DNA of 64,000 nucleotides from Gynuella sp. (GTDB lineage Bacteria; Pseudomonadota; Gammaproteobacteria; Pseudomonadales; Natronospirillaceae): NCBI GenBank assembly GCA_028282465.1, contig JANQHX010000064.1, positions 16,806 to 80,805 of the forward strand, read 5' to 3'. Shown piece by piece: positions 40,101 to 48,132 of this stretch (position 1 is its first letter; each line of letters starts with the position of its first letter). The notes under the pieces were generated by a model. It saw only the letters and a program-made list of their open reading frames with translations, ran no database searches and was not told where the DNA came from. The position numbers and the translations under genes were made by a program.

Positions 40101-40129
40101 TGTTAGACCCGCGCTACATACACGATTAA
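37115..40129 (+). CDS. Haem c lipoprotein, planctomycete-type cytochrome/DUF1592-like
   Basis: A 1004-aa protein with a type II signal peptide ending LVAC (Cys18), hence an envelope lipoprotein. It has two near-identical cytochrome c domains, CADCH at 71-75 and CAGCH at 237-241, separated by eight NSEPGDEGG-type repeats. A long helical region follows, with a third CxxCH (CTACH, 634-638) in CTACHNILDPVASTFQNF, as in DUF1549/1588/1592-type proteins. In planctomycetes and some Proteobacteria such proteins are encoded next to a DUF1501 protein, as here (50-bp gap), and presumably act together in envelope redox or export. The substrate is unknown. Confidence 0.8.
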   Translation: MIKNGILVLILSGFLVACAPEQPSDIKSDSNNTSQPGTTQPDGDQDTSQVDEIVGTDIQIAEGAREYQNSCADCHGDSGQGTVFGGPLNTLDECPSCETVAGLIDNIAQTMPLVDPGSCVGECAETIGFFIRSSWYGAQGDNSEPVDEGGNSEPVDEGGNSEPGDEGGNSEPGDEDGNSEPGDEGGNSEPGDQGENSEPGDQGGNSEPGDQGGNSDAELVGAEAQIAEGAKEYQNNCAGCHGESGQGTGLGEALNNLDDCPSCETVAGLIEKISQTMPSLDPTSCVDECAENIGLFIRSSWYRTQVDSAKYILKSREETLQEFAVNIVNRVPTAEEYERAKTEEGFDEVALSLMEEDSFGHWVILAFNDLLLTNSAKPKQLTRQFNSGYGGQRLPQQVRELVSTYSTRNKGVDLLKENFRPDDRCWNTSDLARGVDYSNNIFDYTIDKEPLQLIRYIAMNDLSTDLILTAPFTVANAYGLNLYPMEPYNVVDGDFDDFNFEKKFVESQEDLQHVPCRAYLIQSHNIEYPAAYYDPESFQPAVIPYTAYLKNDAAGENDRSKVGYYFDKEVGYPHAGILTTPAFLERYQTNNTNKNRERASLVLKYFLDIDVGASQVDNFESEEYENPVLEDPNCTACHNILDPVASTFQNFQDRHRIYYNKRLFRQINKVGSGSNYHPWNSIAGSLRQAGFASSFELANQPTGWEMPEEFTNNALQWLGQQIVAQERMYGAALIRTLYSALIAPYDNPEYFREMYDTFVAEGVDTKNIKQLVLAIIKHQDYRIDGVISADIDQHSIRSIRFLGPEMLNRKNIGILGFRWRMLDSQDAIVLYGGIDSLQTTDRLEDISGVSEAMSESMASELACYATGEDFTRPLNERLLFPYVQQSFVPDTHENEIKQNIVHLHAWFLNEELLLNDEEVQHTYDLFVAAHTALKDSDDKTLKKGVAGVRGGGPGCDGYVINSVDPVRGGYRTRSGRLQSDQHYTVKAWMAVVNYLMLDPRYIHD
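37538..37753 (+). repeat. 27-bp tandem repeat, eight copies
   Basis: Eight copies of a 27-bp unit encode NSEPGDEGG (variants VDEGG, GDEDG, GDQGE, GDQGG) inside the haem lipoprotein gene, between its duplicated cytochrome domains. Acidic flexible linker. Confidence 0.92.
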
Positions 40130-40179
40130 TTCATCGTGGCGCTTACAACACCTAACATTAAAATAAAGAGGAATACATA

Positions 40180-41562
40180 ATGAACCGTAGAGAATTTACA
40201 AAGTTGCTTGCCTTTGGTGGCTTAGCAACCACTTCGTTACCACTGATGAGTTTAAAAGCAAATGCCGCGGGTGCGCCCAGTCAATTTTTAGTGACTGTGG
40301 GCTTAGCCGGCGGTTGGGACATGACTAGTTTTACTGACCCGAAAGGGCGTGTCCCAAACAAAGGCAGCGTAGTTAACAATGTCGAATTAGACCCGACATT
40401 GAAAGTCGATCTTCACCAAGCGATAGATCAGAATGATCCGTTAAAAGACCTAAAATCGATTCGCTGGAGTGCCATCCCAAGTCGGTTAAACAATTCAGAA
40501 AATATTGAAGCCCAGTATAGAAAGTTTTTTGAAACCTATAGTAACCGCATTAGCCTTATCCAAGGTGTGAATACGATGACAAGCAGTCACGTATTGGGGA
40601 CTATAGCGACCTTCTCGGGCTTTTTCGGAAGCCACCCTGCCTTAGGCGCTCTGTTTGGCGCTGTGCATGGGCCAGATTTACCACTTTCGTTTTTAAGCTT
40701 TGGTGGACAATATGCTGCTCCAGATTTAACTGCAGGCGTGCCTGTGAATAAAGCGCGGTTAAATAGTAATGCAACGTTGATGAACCGATTAGGCAATCCG
40801 AATTTTCATCAAAATGGCGAAGTATATGACTTGCTGAAATCTGCTCATAAAGACAGAGTATCAAGACTTATTGAAAAAGAGAGAAACTCTGAAAATGGCT
40901 TAGAACTGCGCTTGGCAAAATTCGAAAAAATGCTTGCTCAACGATCAGAGGAAAATATATTTGGGCCTTACGTTGAAAATCTTAGACAGATAAACAACGA
41001 CGATACATTTAATCCGTTTTGGACAGTAAACCAGCGCAATGGTCTCATGAATCAAGCGTTGACAATTGCGGCTGCGTTTGCGACTGGCGTGACCTGCGCA
41101 GGTCACATCAGCTCTGGAGGATTTGATAGCCATACTAGGCACGACGACTACCATTACCGAAATCTAGGCGCTGTATTAGAAAGCTTGCATTTTCTAGTAG
41201 AGGCTCTTGATTACTTTGGCGTTTCAGACAGAACAACCATTGTTGTGGGCAGTGACGTGGGTCGCTTACCTTTCTACAATAACAGTGGTGGTAAAGACCA
41301 TTCCGGTATTGGCGGGTACATGGTCATTCACCCCAGAGATTCCATATACGGAGGTCGAGTCTTTGGGCAAACGACAGAACGATTTGGGGGGCAACATGTC
41401 AACGCAATCACTGGTGCACCTGACCCATCGGGTGTGAGAGTTAATATCCGCCATGTGCTTGCTTCCCTTCAGCAAAACTTGGGAATCTATGGCACCTCAA
41501 TCGCCGCAGAGCATGATTTGGGTGTTAATCCAATTCCTCAAATGTTTACTCCTCTAAGCTAG
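40180..41562 (+). CDS. DUF1501 family protein with Tat signal
   Basis: A 460-aa protein beginning MNRREFTKLL, a twin-arginine signal, with cleavage likely after KANA. Alkaline-phosphatase/sulfatase-fold features of DUF1501 proteins are present: VGLAGGWDMTSF early, SSGGFDSHTRHDDYHY in the middle (Asp/His metal-type residues) and VVGSDVGRLPFYN...GKDHSGIGG near the end. Folded export through Tat agrees with a metal-containing enzyme. It follows the haem lipoprotein gene with 50 bp and a ribosome site (AGAGGA), so the two form an operon. Biochemical role unknown. Confidence 0.85.
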   Translation: MNRREFTKLLAFGGLATTSLPLMSLKANAAGAPSQFLVTVGLAGGWDMTSFTDPKGRVPNKGSVVNNVELDPTLKVDLHQAIDQNDPLKDLKSIRWSAIPSRLNNSENIEAQYRKFFETYSNRISLIQGVNTMTSSHVLGTIATFSGFFGSHPALGALFGAVHGPDLPLSFLSFGGQYAAPDLTAGVPVNKARLNSNATLMNRLGNPNFHQNGEVYDLLKSAHKDRVSRLIEKERNSENGLELRLAKFEKMLAQRSEENIFGPYVENLRQINNDDTFNPFWTVNQRNGLMNQALTIAAAFATGVTCAGHISSGGFDSHTRHDDYHYRNLGAVLESLHFLVEALDYFGVSDRTTIVVGSDVGRLPFYNNSGGKDHSGIGGYMVIHPRDSIYGGRVFGQTTERFGGQHVNAITGAPDPSGVRVNIRHVLASLQQNLGIYGTSIAAEHDLGVNPIPQMFTPLS

Positions 41563-41604
41563 TAGCAGAGTCAAATAAGTCTGTTCTTAGTTCATCTAAG
41601 TTAT

Positions 41605-41630
41605 AGAGATTCGCATGGATGCGAATCTCT
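41605..41630. terminator. Strong hairpin after the DUF1501 gene
   Basis: AGAGATTCGCAT-gg-ATGCGAATCTCT, a perfect 12-bp stem, lies 43 nt past the stop. It lacks a proper T tract (TAATAAAAATT follows), so it may be an mRNA-stabilising or Rho-assisted structure. The rest of 41563-41980 shows nothing. Confidence 0.5.
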
Positions 41631-41980
41631 TAATAAAAATTCAATAATCTAACTAACTAAAACTTTTTACTTGTGTAAGTTCGGTGATACAAGGCATTGC
41701 ATTTTATTTTTGAAGAATGTAAGCATGTTGAGCAATTAGTTGGCATATTAAGTTCAATTAAATCAGATAGTTTTTCTATTCTTGAAAATGAATTTGCGAT
41801 TTGAGTTGTCCTTTTTCTATTATTTTTCTAGGATGTCCACCTGAATATCTGACCAAATTGATTAAGCTATTTAAACGTTGTAAAGCTTAATTGCAAAGTT
41901 ATTTTATAATACTAAATTCTAGATCTTTTTCAGTTGGACGTCGTTATTTTGAAATTAATAAAAGTAGAAGGAAACTGTCT

Positions 41981-42310
41981 ATGCTCAAGTATGTCGCAGC
42001 TTTACTGATGATATTGACCACAAATGCGTTCGCCACCTCAGCCACAGGTGAAGTTGGAAAAATAATAGTTGGACGTCTTGGTCATCAAATATATATAGAA
42101 CTTCTTAATGCTCCTCAGACATGTGGTCAGGATCATCCCCAAGATTATAACTATGCACTATCTGTAAATGAGTATCCAATGGGTAAAGAGATTTTAAGTG
42201 TGCTTATTGCTGCTCAGGTTGCCAATAAAATGGTAACTATTTAGGGTAACGACGATTGTGAACAAGACCCAAATATGGAGAGCGTTGCCTATATACATCT
42301 TTTGCTTTGA
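41981..42310 (+). pseudogene. Small secreted protein interrupted by an in-frame stop
   Basis: ATG at 41981 (AGAAGGAAA upstream) opens a signal peptide ending NAFA and a mature domain with Cys, then GKEILSVLIAAQVANK. A TAG at 42242-42244 stops it, but the same frame continues for 21 residues (GNDDCEQDPNMESVAYIHLLL) to a TGA at 42308-42310. That tail supplies the second Cys and the final strand present in the homologue at 42402-42713, so the TAG is a nonsense change in an otherwise intact gene. The family resembles B-subunit-like small secreted proteins. A TTG start at 41891 is open too but less likely. Confidence 0.65.
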
Positions 42311-42401
42311 TATTCAGAATTTTCAACCTATTTAGGTATTTTTCTGAAGCCAGAATTTATTTGGAAATTAAAAAATAGTAATAACATTAGAGGGATATAA
42401 A

Positions 42402-42713
42402 TTGAATAAAGTCTATTTACTTTTAGCATGTGTGAGTGTGTCTATATCTACAATGGCTACCGATTGTGTTTTTGACAAGGTCTCTGCAATACAGGCGCAG
42501 CAAGCTAATGTTCTTGTATACTTAACAAAAAATGGCGTTGGTTCTTTTTGGAAAAACATTGGAACCTATGATGAAAAACATTTGGTCAGCTATCAATCAT
42601 TAGCTCAGCAGTCTCATGCAACAGGCTCACAAGTAGTTCTCAGATTTCCTGACGGTTACGATTGCTATAAGACTGACTACTCCACTGTACCTTTTGTTTT
42701 TCGATTACAATAG
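42402..42713 (+). CDS. Small secreted protein, same family as the preceding gene
   Basis: A 103-aa protein with TTG start and AGAGGGA upstream; signal peptide ends STMA. Two cysteines (residues 22 and ~92) could form one disulfide. The order of elements (strand, LAQQSHATGSQVVLRF, Cys, final strand VPFVFRL) matches the neighbour at 41981-42310 and the partial gene at 1-267. Function is unknown; a SubB/pertussis-type B-subunit fold is possible but only by pattern. A terminator follows. Confidence 0.7.
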   Translation: MNKVYLLLACVSVSISTMATDCVFDKVSAIQAQQANVLVYLTKNGVGSFWKNIGTYDEKHLVSYQSLAQQSHATGSQVVLRFPDGYDCYKTDYSTVPFVFRLQ

Positions 42714-42777
42714 TTTTAATTAGCCTCTCTAAATGGTGCTTATTTAGTAGGCACTTCAGTATTTATAAAACATAATA

Positions 42778-42812
42778 CCGAATCTTGTCGTATCCAAGAT
42801 TCGGTTTTTTTT
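42778..42812 (+). terminator. Intrinsic terminator after the small secreted protein genes
   Basis: CCGAATCTTG-tcgtatc-CAAGATTCGG followed by eight T. The remaining spacer to 43040 shows no feature. Confidence 0.92.
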
Positions 42813-43040
42813 CGAATATGATACCTGCCTCCCTTAAACCGACCGATATAATTTTAGCTTGGATACCTAATTCAATGAGCCTTCACTAAAGGCACGAGAG
42901 CGCAATCACTTTTGATTTTGCTAGCTCAGATTTTAATGTTGAGGTATGTTGCAGGGTTATGGTTAAGCTGACTTGACCATATTACTGGCAAACTAGCAGT
43001 AATCCATTTTCACATATCACTAGTCTCATGAGGTTTTCAT

Positions 43041-43427
43041 ATGTCTCGAAGATTTATTGAATCAGGGCCTGGGTTGCCCAATTGGTCAAATCCAATTAGC
43101 CATGCAGTCGTGGTTGGAAATATGTGTTTTGTGAGCGGGCAGCTTTCAGTAAATGAGGAAGGACATTATGTTGAAGGTACAGCCATTCAGGAAGCAACTT
43201 TAGCTTTTGATAATGTGTTCGCAGCGTTGAAGAGTGCAGGTTTTAGCAAAAAAGATATTGCTTATGTCGACATTGCCTTTTCAGATTTGTCAGATCTTAG
43301 TGTGGTGAATGATTTGTACATGGATATATTTCCTGAGGGAAAACGTCCTGCCCGTACCGTTTATGAAGCTGCTAGACTCCCTTTTGATGGCAAGATAAAG
43401 ATTGTTGCCACTGCAGTTAAGGATTGA
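43041..43427 (+). CDS. RidA (YjgF/UK114) family protein
   Basis: A 128-aa protein with the RidA fold: SHAVVVGNMCFVSGQLSVNEEG, then ALKSAGFSKKDIAYVDIAFSDL and the key Arg in KRPARTVYEAARLPFDGKIKI. The archetype deaminates reactive enamine/imine intermediates of amino-acid metabolism. The Glu/Cys positions differ somewhat from RidA itself, so this may be one of the Rid1-7 subfamilies. It stands alone, with a perfect inverted repeat 150 bp downstream. Confidence 0.88.
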   Translation: MSRRFIESGPGLPNWSNPISHAVVVGNMCFVSGQLSVNEEGHYVEGTAIQEATLAFDNVFAALKSAGFSKKDIAYVDIAFSDLSDLSVVNDLYMDIFPEGKRPARTVYEAARLPFDGKIKIVATAVKD

Positions 43428-43579
43428 ATGCCCATTATTTGTGTTATAGAGCGTTAGTTGAAAACGATGAGTGCACCTATGATTTTTGATATGTTTCTAA
43501 CTTTGGTTTCTAAAACACTAGAAGTTTAAAGTAATTCAAAAAATAAATTATGGATTTGAAGTACAGCAGGTCAGGCCTA

Positions 43580-43619
43580 ATCTAACAGTGACGCTTTTAA
43601 AAACAAGTCACTGTTAGAT
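43580..43619. repeat. 13-bp perfect inverted repeat with attC-like ends
   Basis: ATCTAACAGTGAC (43580-43592) and GTCACTGTTAGAT (43607-43619) flank a 14-nt loop between convergent genes. There is no T tract on either side. The outermost heptamers ATCTAAC and GTTAGAT match the attC core consensus, but there is no spacer asymmetry. It may be a bidirectional terminator-like hairpin or an attC-like relic. Confidence 0.6.
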
Positions 43620-43661
43620 CAGAATTACTAATTTACATAATGGTTTTAGTAATTGTGCGTG

Positions 43662-44384
43662 CTAGGGTAGCTCTGCATTGTGATAAACATTTTGAACGTC
43701 TTCTAATTCATCTAGCATAGATAAGAACTTCTCAAATGTTTCCAAGTCTTCGCTACTAATGGGAGAGGTTGATTGCGGTACGAATTGAATTTCATCCACA
43801 TCGAACTCTGCATTTTCTCCCAACATATCTGAAAGTGCTCCGCGAGCCTTACCGTATTCAGTATGGGGAGTGAACACAGTAATTTTTCCACCTTCTGACT
43901 CAATGTCTGTGACATCCACATCAGCTTCCATTAAGGCTTCCAATACCGCTTCTTCATCTTCACCATCAAACACAAAAATTGCGCTGTGGTCGAAGCTGTG
44001 CATCACGGTACCCTGTGAGCCAATTTTACTTTTGGTTTTGGTAAAACATACCCGTACGTCGCCAAAGGTTCTATTTGGGTTATCTGTTAGGCACTCTACG
44101 ATTACTGAACACCCACCAGGGCCAAAACCTTCATATCGAGCTACGGCAAAGTCTTCACCACCGCCACCAGCGGCTTTGTCCAAGGCTTTGCTAATGACAT
44201 GAGCAGGCACCTGTGCTTTTTTTGCTCTATCGAGCAAACTTCTTAAGGCTAGGTTGCTGTCTGGCTCTACGCCGCCTGCTTTTCCGCACACATAGATTTC
44301 ACGACTGAATTTGCTGTAAACCTTGGCATTTTGATCCGAGGTTTTCGCCATTGACTCTTTTCGGTTTTGGTAGGCTCTGCCCAT
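43662..44384 (-). CDS. YebC/PmpR-family protein (YeeN type)
   Basis: A 240-aa three-domain YebC-family protein: N-terminal [17 protein letters not shown], a helical region with [14 protein letters not shown], then [16 protein letters not shown], and C-terminal [15 protein letters not shown] and [11 protein letters not shown]. Lengths and motifs match the YeeN branch better than YebC. The family was long annotated as transcriptional regulators; recent work ties YebC to translation of difficult proline motifs. Starts at the ATG at 44382 with family-like [10 protein letters not shown]. Confidence 0.9.
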   Translation of the reverse strand: MGRAYQNRKESMAKTSDQNAKVYSKFSREIYVCGKAGGVEPDSNLALRSLLDRAKKAQVPAHVISKALDKAAGGGGEDFAVARYEGFGPGGCSVIVECLTDNPNRTFGDVRVCFTKTKSKIGSQGTVMHSFDHSAIFVFDGEDEEAVLEALMEADVDVTDIESEGGKITVFTPHTEYGKARGALSDMLGENAEFDVDEIQFVPQSTSPISSEDLETFEKFLSMLDELEDVQNVYHNAELP

Positions 44385-44545
44385 GGAATATCTCTATTTT
44401 TAACGTTTATGCGCTGAGATTTTACAAAAAAATCCTGACTAACTTAACCGGTTTTAGGTTGAAAATGACCTAGATTATAGAGATCGGCTCGGTTTTTGGC
44501 TCGAACAGGCTGGGTCGGGTATTTAATTTCCCAAGTTGGCCAAGC

Positions 44546-45463
44546 TTATACCACGGCAAATCCATTCCTGGCTTCCAGCAGCTTGTACCAATCGAACCGG
44601 CTGTACTCAGTGTTTAAGGATTCAACCGCATGTTTGATTCTCGAGGTGTTGGTTGTGCCAACAATGGGTTGAATGTTTGCTGGGTGCTTTAATAGCCAAC
44701 AGAGCGGGATAATCCAGTCTTCTACCTGATATTGTTTCGCCTGTTCTGACACTTCGTTTTTAATTCGTTGAATGGTTTGCGAATCAAAGGTATTGCCCCA
44801 GGCTTCATAGGCTATGGTAGCAAGTGGGCACCAGGCTTGAGGGGTAATGGTTAACTCTTGGCATTGATCTAGGGTTCCATCAGTTAACGAAGAAATATTG
44901 TGCAGATTAATTTCTACCTGATTAATGATTAAAGGAAAATCGAGCCGAGATTGCAGTAGCTGAAGTTGGCTAACACTGAAGTTACTGACTCCAAAATGGC
45001 TAACTTTGCCGGACTTTTTTAGAGCGCTCAATGCTTCTGCAACTTCGTCTGCATCAAACAAATAATCGGGCCTATGTAACAATAAAATATCAATGTAGTC
45101 GGTGTTTAGCCTCGATAAGGAACCTTCAACAGACTTAATGATGTGCAATCTTGAAAAATCAAAACGATGGGGAGCTTCCGGGTTAGGATCTCCTTTAAAT
45201 GCAATGCCGCATTTAGTCGTGATAATGAGTTTCTGCCGAAGGTGAGGGGAGTCTTTGAGTACGTCACCAAAAATTGTCTCGCACTGACCCATGCCGTAAA
45301 TATCAGCGTGATCAAATTGATCAAAACCTGAATCAATGGCTTGATGAATCGCGAGTTTTCCGTTTTTAATCGCTTCATTACTACCATCGCCATTGATTCT
45401 CATGCATCCATAAACCAACCTAGAGGATGACAGCTTACTTTTTCCTATCTGTATTTTTTTCAT
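44546..45463 (-). CDS. Aldo/keto reductase (YdhF-like)
   Basis: A 305-aa TIM-barrel oxidoreductase: catalytic Asp/Tyr in FDHADIYGMG, Lys in LIITTKCGI, His in LLLHRPDYL and the NADPH-binding end PIVGTTNTSRI. It belongs to the monomeric YdhF-type AKRs. The substrate is unknown. It is the last gene of a minus-strand run (dusA, tus-like, DUF1289, DUF4124, AKR), 5 nt after the preceding stop. Confidence 0.9.
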   Translation of the reverse strand: MKKIQIGKSKLSSSRLVYGCMRINGDGSNEAIKNGKLAIHQAIDSGFDQFDHADIYGMGQCETIFGDVLKDSPHLRQKLIITTKCGIAFKGDPNPEAPHRFDFSRLHIIKSVEGSLSRLNTDYIDILLLHRPDYLFDADEVAEALSALKKSGKVSHFGVSNFSVSQLQLLQSRLDFPLIINQVEINLHNISSLTDGTLDQCQELTITPQAWCPLATIAYEAWGNTFDSQTIQRIKNEVSEQAKQYQVEDWIIPLCWLLKHPANIQPIVGTTNTSRIKHAVESLNTEYSRFDWYKLLEARNGFAVV

Positions 45464-45468
45464 ATGAA

Positions 45469-45972
45469 TTACAACTGATCTTCTAATGTTTGAGTTCGTT
45501 CATTCATTAAATTTTGTACGTTATTAGCTTCTTCGAGCATCTGATTGATTCCGCCACTGGTCTCAGTTTCTGATGAGGTTTTAGATTTCTTTTCCGTTAG
45601 CTTATGAGCGCTCTTTTTTGTGTGAGTTGACGTAGGGATGGCAGGAATTAAATTTGTGTCTGGATCAACTATTATGGTTGTCACCTGATCCTCAGGAATA
45701 TTGGACGGCGGTTGACTGGAATAATGCCAACCGTTTTCATCTTGCCATTTGTAGGCCACCGTTTTTTCTGAATCGTCTTTATTGAGTGGATTTTTAATAT
45801 CAGGAGTCAGGGTTTTTACTTGGTTTGTTAGGCTTGAGAAATCTGGAATCATGGATTTTAAGTCATTAACATTCAACCATGGTTGGCCATCTGGATTTTT
45901 TAAAACGAATAATCCTGAAAAGGCAATAACTAGCAATGCGAGGGATAATTTTAGAAAGAGTTTTAGAGCCAT
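45469..45972 (-). CDS. Membrane-anchored DUF4124 protein
   Basis: A 167-aa protein with one N-terminal hydrophobic helix (residues ~5-25). A periplasmic part follows with a DUF4124-like strand motif (AYKWQDENGWHYSSQPP), a Ser/Thr/Lys-rich stretch and a C-terminal helix (INQMLEEANNVQNLMNERTQ). The ATG overlaps the TAA of the DUF1289 gene (TAATG), so it is translationally coupled. Function unknown. Confidence 0.75.
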   Translation of the reverse strand: MALKLFLKLSLALLVIAFSGLFVLKNPDGQPWLNVNDLKSMIPDFSSLTNQVKTLTPDIKNPLNKDDSEKTVAYKWQDENGWHYSSQPPSNIPEDQVTTIIVDPDTNLIPAIPTSTHTKKSAHKLTEKKSKTSSETETSGGINQMLEEANNVQNLMNERTQTLEDQL

Positions 45973-46166
45973 TAGCCTTTCCCTGAATTCATACGATTTC
46001 TATTAATTCGTTGGCTGATTCTATTTTTTGAATCCAACAATACCTGTTGCTTCTTGTCGTTGGTCATTGAACTCCAACTGGTAATTTCGTGCAAGGTGCG
46101 TCCGCAACCAATGCAGATGTCATCATTGTCTAAACAACAGTTTTTAATACAGGGTGATTCAATCAT
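45972..46166 (-). CDS. DUF1289 small cysteine protein
   Basis: This 64-aa protein has the DUF1289 pattern SPCIKNCCLDNDDICIGCGRTLHEITSW. Its cysteines suggest a bound metal (zinc or an Fe-S cluster). Such genes are widespread in Proteobacteria and often sit in operons with unrelated enzymes. Coupled to the DUF4124 gene downstream and 20 nt after the tus-like gene. Confidence 0.88.
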   Translation of the reverse strand: MIESPCIKNCCLDNDDICIGCGRTLHEITSWSSMTNDKKQQVLLDSKNRISQRINRNRMNSGKG

Positions 46167-46186
46167 GTGTCACTCGATAAGCTTAG

Positions 46187-47023
46187 CTATTTCACTCGAT
46201 ATTTATAGACTCTGATACTAGGTAGAAACGGGTGATCTTCAAGCTTGTTGTCACTTCTTCTAGATCGAGTTCGTTCTGTTGGGGCTTCTTTAGGTGGTTC
46301 AGAGTACTCAGGAAAGAATGAATGTTCAGGAAATAAAATGGGTAATGCGACATTACTGGCTTTTCGTTGTCCATTTTCAAATTGAATGTTAGCGCGAATA
46401 ATAGGGGCTAAATCCTGAACTAAGGCTAAGGGTTCTTTGTCGTTTATTGAGGATAGATTTAACCACTGTGGTTGAATGTGAGGTTTGTCAGGGCCTAAGT
46501 TTTCGAGCTTTTTAAGTGCATCCTGTTTGGAGATTTTTTTAATGCTTCGCCCACTGGAGTACCAATTAAATCCAACTTTGGTGGGGGTTTCATCTAAAAT
46601 CGGAACCAAACGATGAGCTTGTTTAAGATGAAGTCTGGCCAAGCCACTGCCCTGAAGCTGGGAATTTAAAGGTTTATTTCGATATCCAATGTAGGCTTTT
46701 AATTCAGGTAAAGCAGATGCATTTTGTTGCTTAAAGAGTTTTACCCGAGACTGGAATTCAGTTTTCGATTGGTTAAGTTTTTCTGCCAGTGCTAAGAGTT
46801 CAGTTGAAGCAGCGACCAAGCCATAATAAGAATTGGTTTCTCGACCGTCTTTACCCTCGAAATACCAAATGTCTTGATAAATCTCAGCCAATGACTTTGT
46901 TGAGTTAGCTGAGTTATATAGCCAGTGCTTGGGTTTCTGCTCAATGAGCAATTCACAAAAAAGATTGAGAGACCTTTGAAGATCCTCAAAGGCGTTTAAT
47001 ACAGGTGCAAACTGATCTTCCAT
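46187..47023 (-). CDS. Tus-like DNA replication terminus site-binding protein
   Basis: A 278-aa protein with the organisation of E. coli Tus (309 aa). A helical N-terminal region comes first (LQRSLNLFCELL). The conserved middle reads RLHLKQAHRLVPILDETPTK, then FNWYSSGRSIKKISKQDALKKLENL; Tus has NAYRTLTVL...[25 protein letters not shown] at this point. A beta region follows (IRANIQFENGQRKASNVALPILF, as [24 protein letters not shown]), and a final strand SIRVYKYRV matches PRLHLYV. In E. coli Tus binds Ter sites and blocks replication forks from one side. The match is by eye and moderate in the N-terminal third. It lies in an operon after dusA. Ter-binding specificity cannot be predicted. Confidence 0.7.
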   Translation of the reverse strand: MEDQFAPVLNAFEDLQRSLNLFCELLIEQKPKHWLYNSANSTKSLAEIYQDIWYFEGKDGRETNSYYGLVAASTELLALAEKLNQSKTEFQSRVKLFKQQNASALPELKAYIGYRNKPLNSQLQGSGLARLHLKQAHRLVPILDETPTKVGFNWYSSGRSIKKISKQDALKKLENLGPDKPHIQPQWLNLSSINDKEPLALVQDLAPIIRANIQFENGQRKASNVALPILFPEHSFFPEYSEPPKEAPTERTRSRRSDNKLEDHPFLPSIRVYKYRVK

Positions 47024-47089
47024 TTAATCTGTAATAAGTCACTGATTTAAAAGCAGTCTGATCTTATCGACTTCGGATGTAAAGCGGGC

Positions 47090-48052
47090 TTAACGAACGA
47101 ATTGAACGGCTTCGTCAATGAGTGATGGGCTAGCATCTGGTTTATGCATGTTTTCACTTAAGTGCCTCCGAAATTGACGGGCACCGCGCCTTTCTGAAAT
47201 CAAGGCTAGAAGATGCTTTAACACATATTTAATGGGTTCCCCGTCTTCGGCCTGCTTCAATAGGTAGGGTTTAAAGTCTTCAATTACATCAATGGGGTCA
47301 GAATAAGCATCGGTTTTTCCAAATACTTTTTTTTCTATGTTCGCCAAGATCATGGGGTTGTAGTAAGCCTCTCGGCCGATCATTACGCCGTCAACGTGAT
47401 TTAGATGGTGTTCACAATCCTCTGTGGTTTTAACTCCACCATTTAAAATGATCTCTGTGTCTGGGAAATCCTTTTTCAGTTGATAGACTCGATCATAAAT
47501 TAAGGGCGGTACTTCTCTATTGTCTTTTGGGCTTAAACCGCTAAGAAATGCCTTTCTCGCATGGACAATAAATACCTTACATCCTGCATCTGTAATAGTA
47601 CCCACAAAGTCTCTTAAAAAATCATAGCTGTCATATTCATCCACACCGATTCGATGCTTAATAGTGATTGGGGTATTAGCTGCCTTGTTTGCCATTTCTT
47701 TGAAAGCATTAGCAACCAGATCTGCATGCTTCATGAGTACAGCCCCAATCATACCTCTTTGAACTCGATCGCTCGGGCATCCCACATTTAGGTTGATTTC
47801 ATCAAATCCATGTTTTTCACCTAGTAATGAGCAGTGACCCAAGTCTTTGGGATCGCAGCCACCTAATTGCAATGCGATAGGGTGTTCTTCGCCGCTGTAA
47901 GCAAGGGTATCAAGTCTGTTGCCATGAATAAGGGCGCCCGTGGTGACCATTTCTGTATAAACCACGGCATTGGGGCTGAGTAAGCGCCAAAGCATTCGAC
48001 AATGGCGGTCAGACAATTCCATCATGGGTGCAGTGCAAAGAGTTCTGTTCAA
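47090..48052 (-). CDS. dusA: tRNA-dihydrouridine synthase A
   Basis: A 320-aa FMN enzyme reducing uridine at D-loop positions of tRNA. Motifs: APMMELSDRHCRML start, catalytic Cys in NLNVGCPSDRVQ, KHRIGVD, FMN-binding LNGGVK and MIGREAYYNP, and the C-terminal basic helix RRGARQFRRHLSE. It matches DusA rather than DusB/C in the SDRVQRG segment. First gene of the minus-strand operon that includes the Tus-like gene. Confidence 0.95.
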   Translation of the reverse strand: MNRTLCTAPMMELSDRHCRMLWRLLSPNAVVYTEMVTTGALIHGNRLDTLAYSGEEHPIALQLGGCDPKDLGHCSLLGEKHGFDEINLNVGCPSDRVQRGMIGAVLMKHADLVANAFKEMANKAANTPITIKHRIGVDEYDSYDFLRDFVGTITDAGCKVFIVHARKAFLSGLSPKDNREVPPLIYDRVYQLKKDFPDTEIILNGGVKTTEDCEHHLNHVDGVMIGREAYYNPMILANIEKKVFGKTDAYSDPIDVIEDFKPYLLKQAEDGEPIKYVLKHLLALISERRGARQFRRHLSENMHKPDASPSLIDEAVQFVR

Positions 48053-48132
48053 AATAGGTTACTTGGAATTAATGGTTAGCTGAGAGGTAAATATAACAGT
48101 TTTATAGCAACAGAAAGTATGGAAACCCTGAG

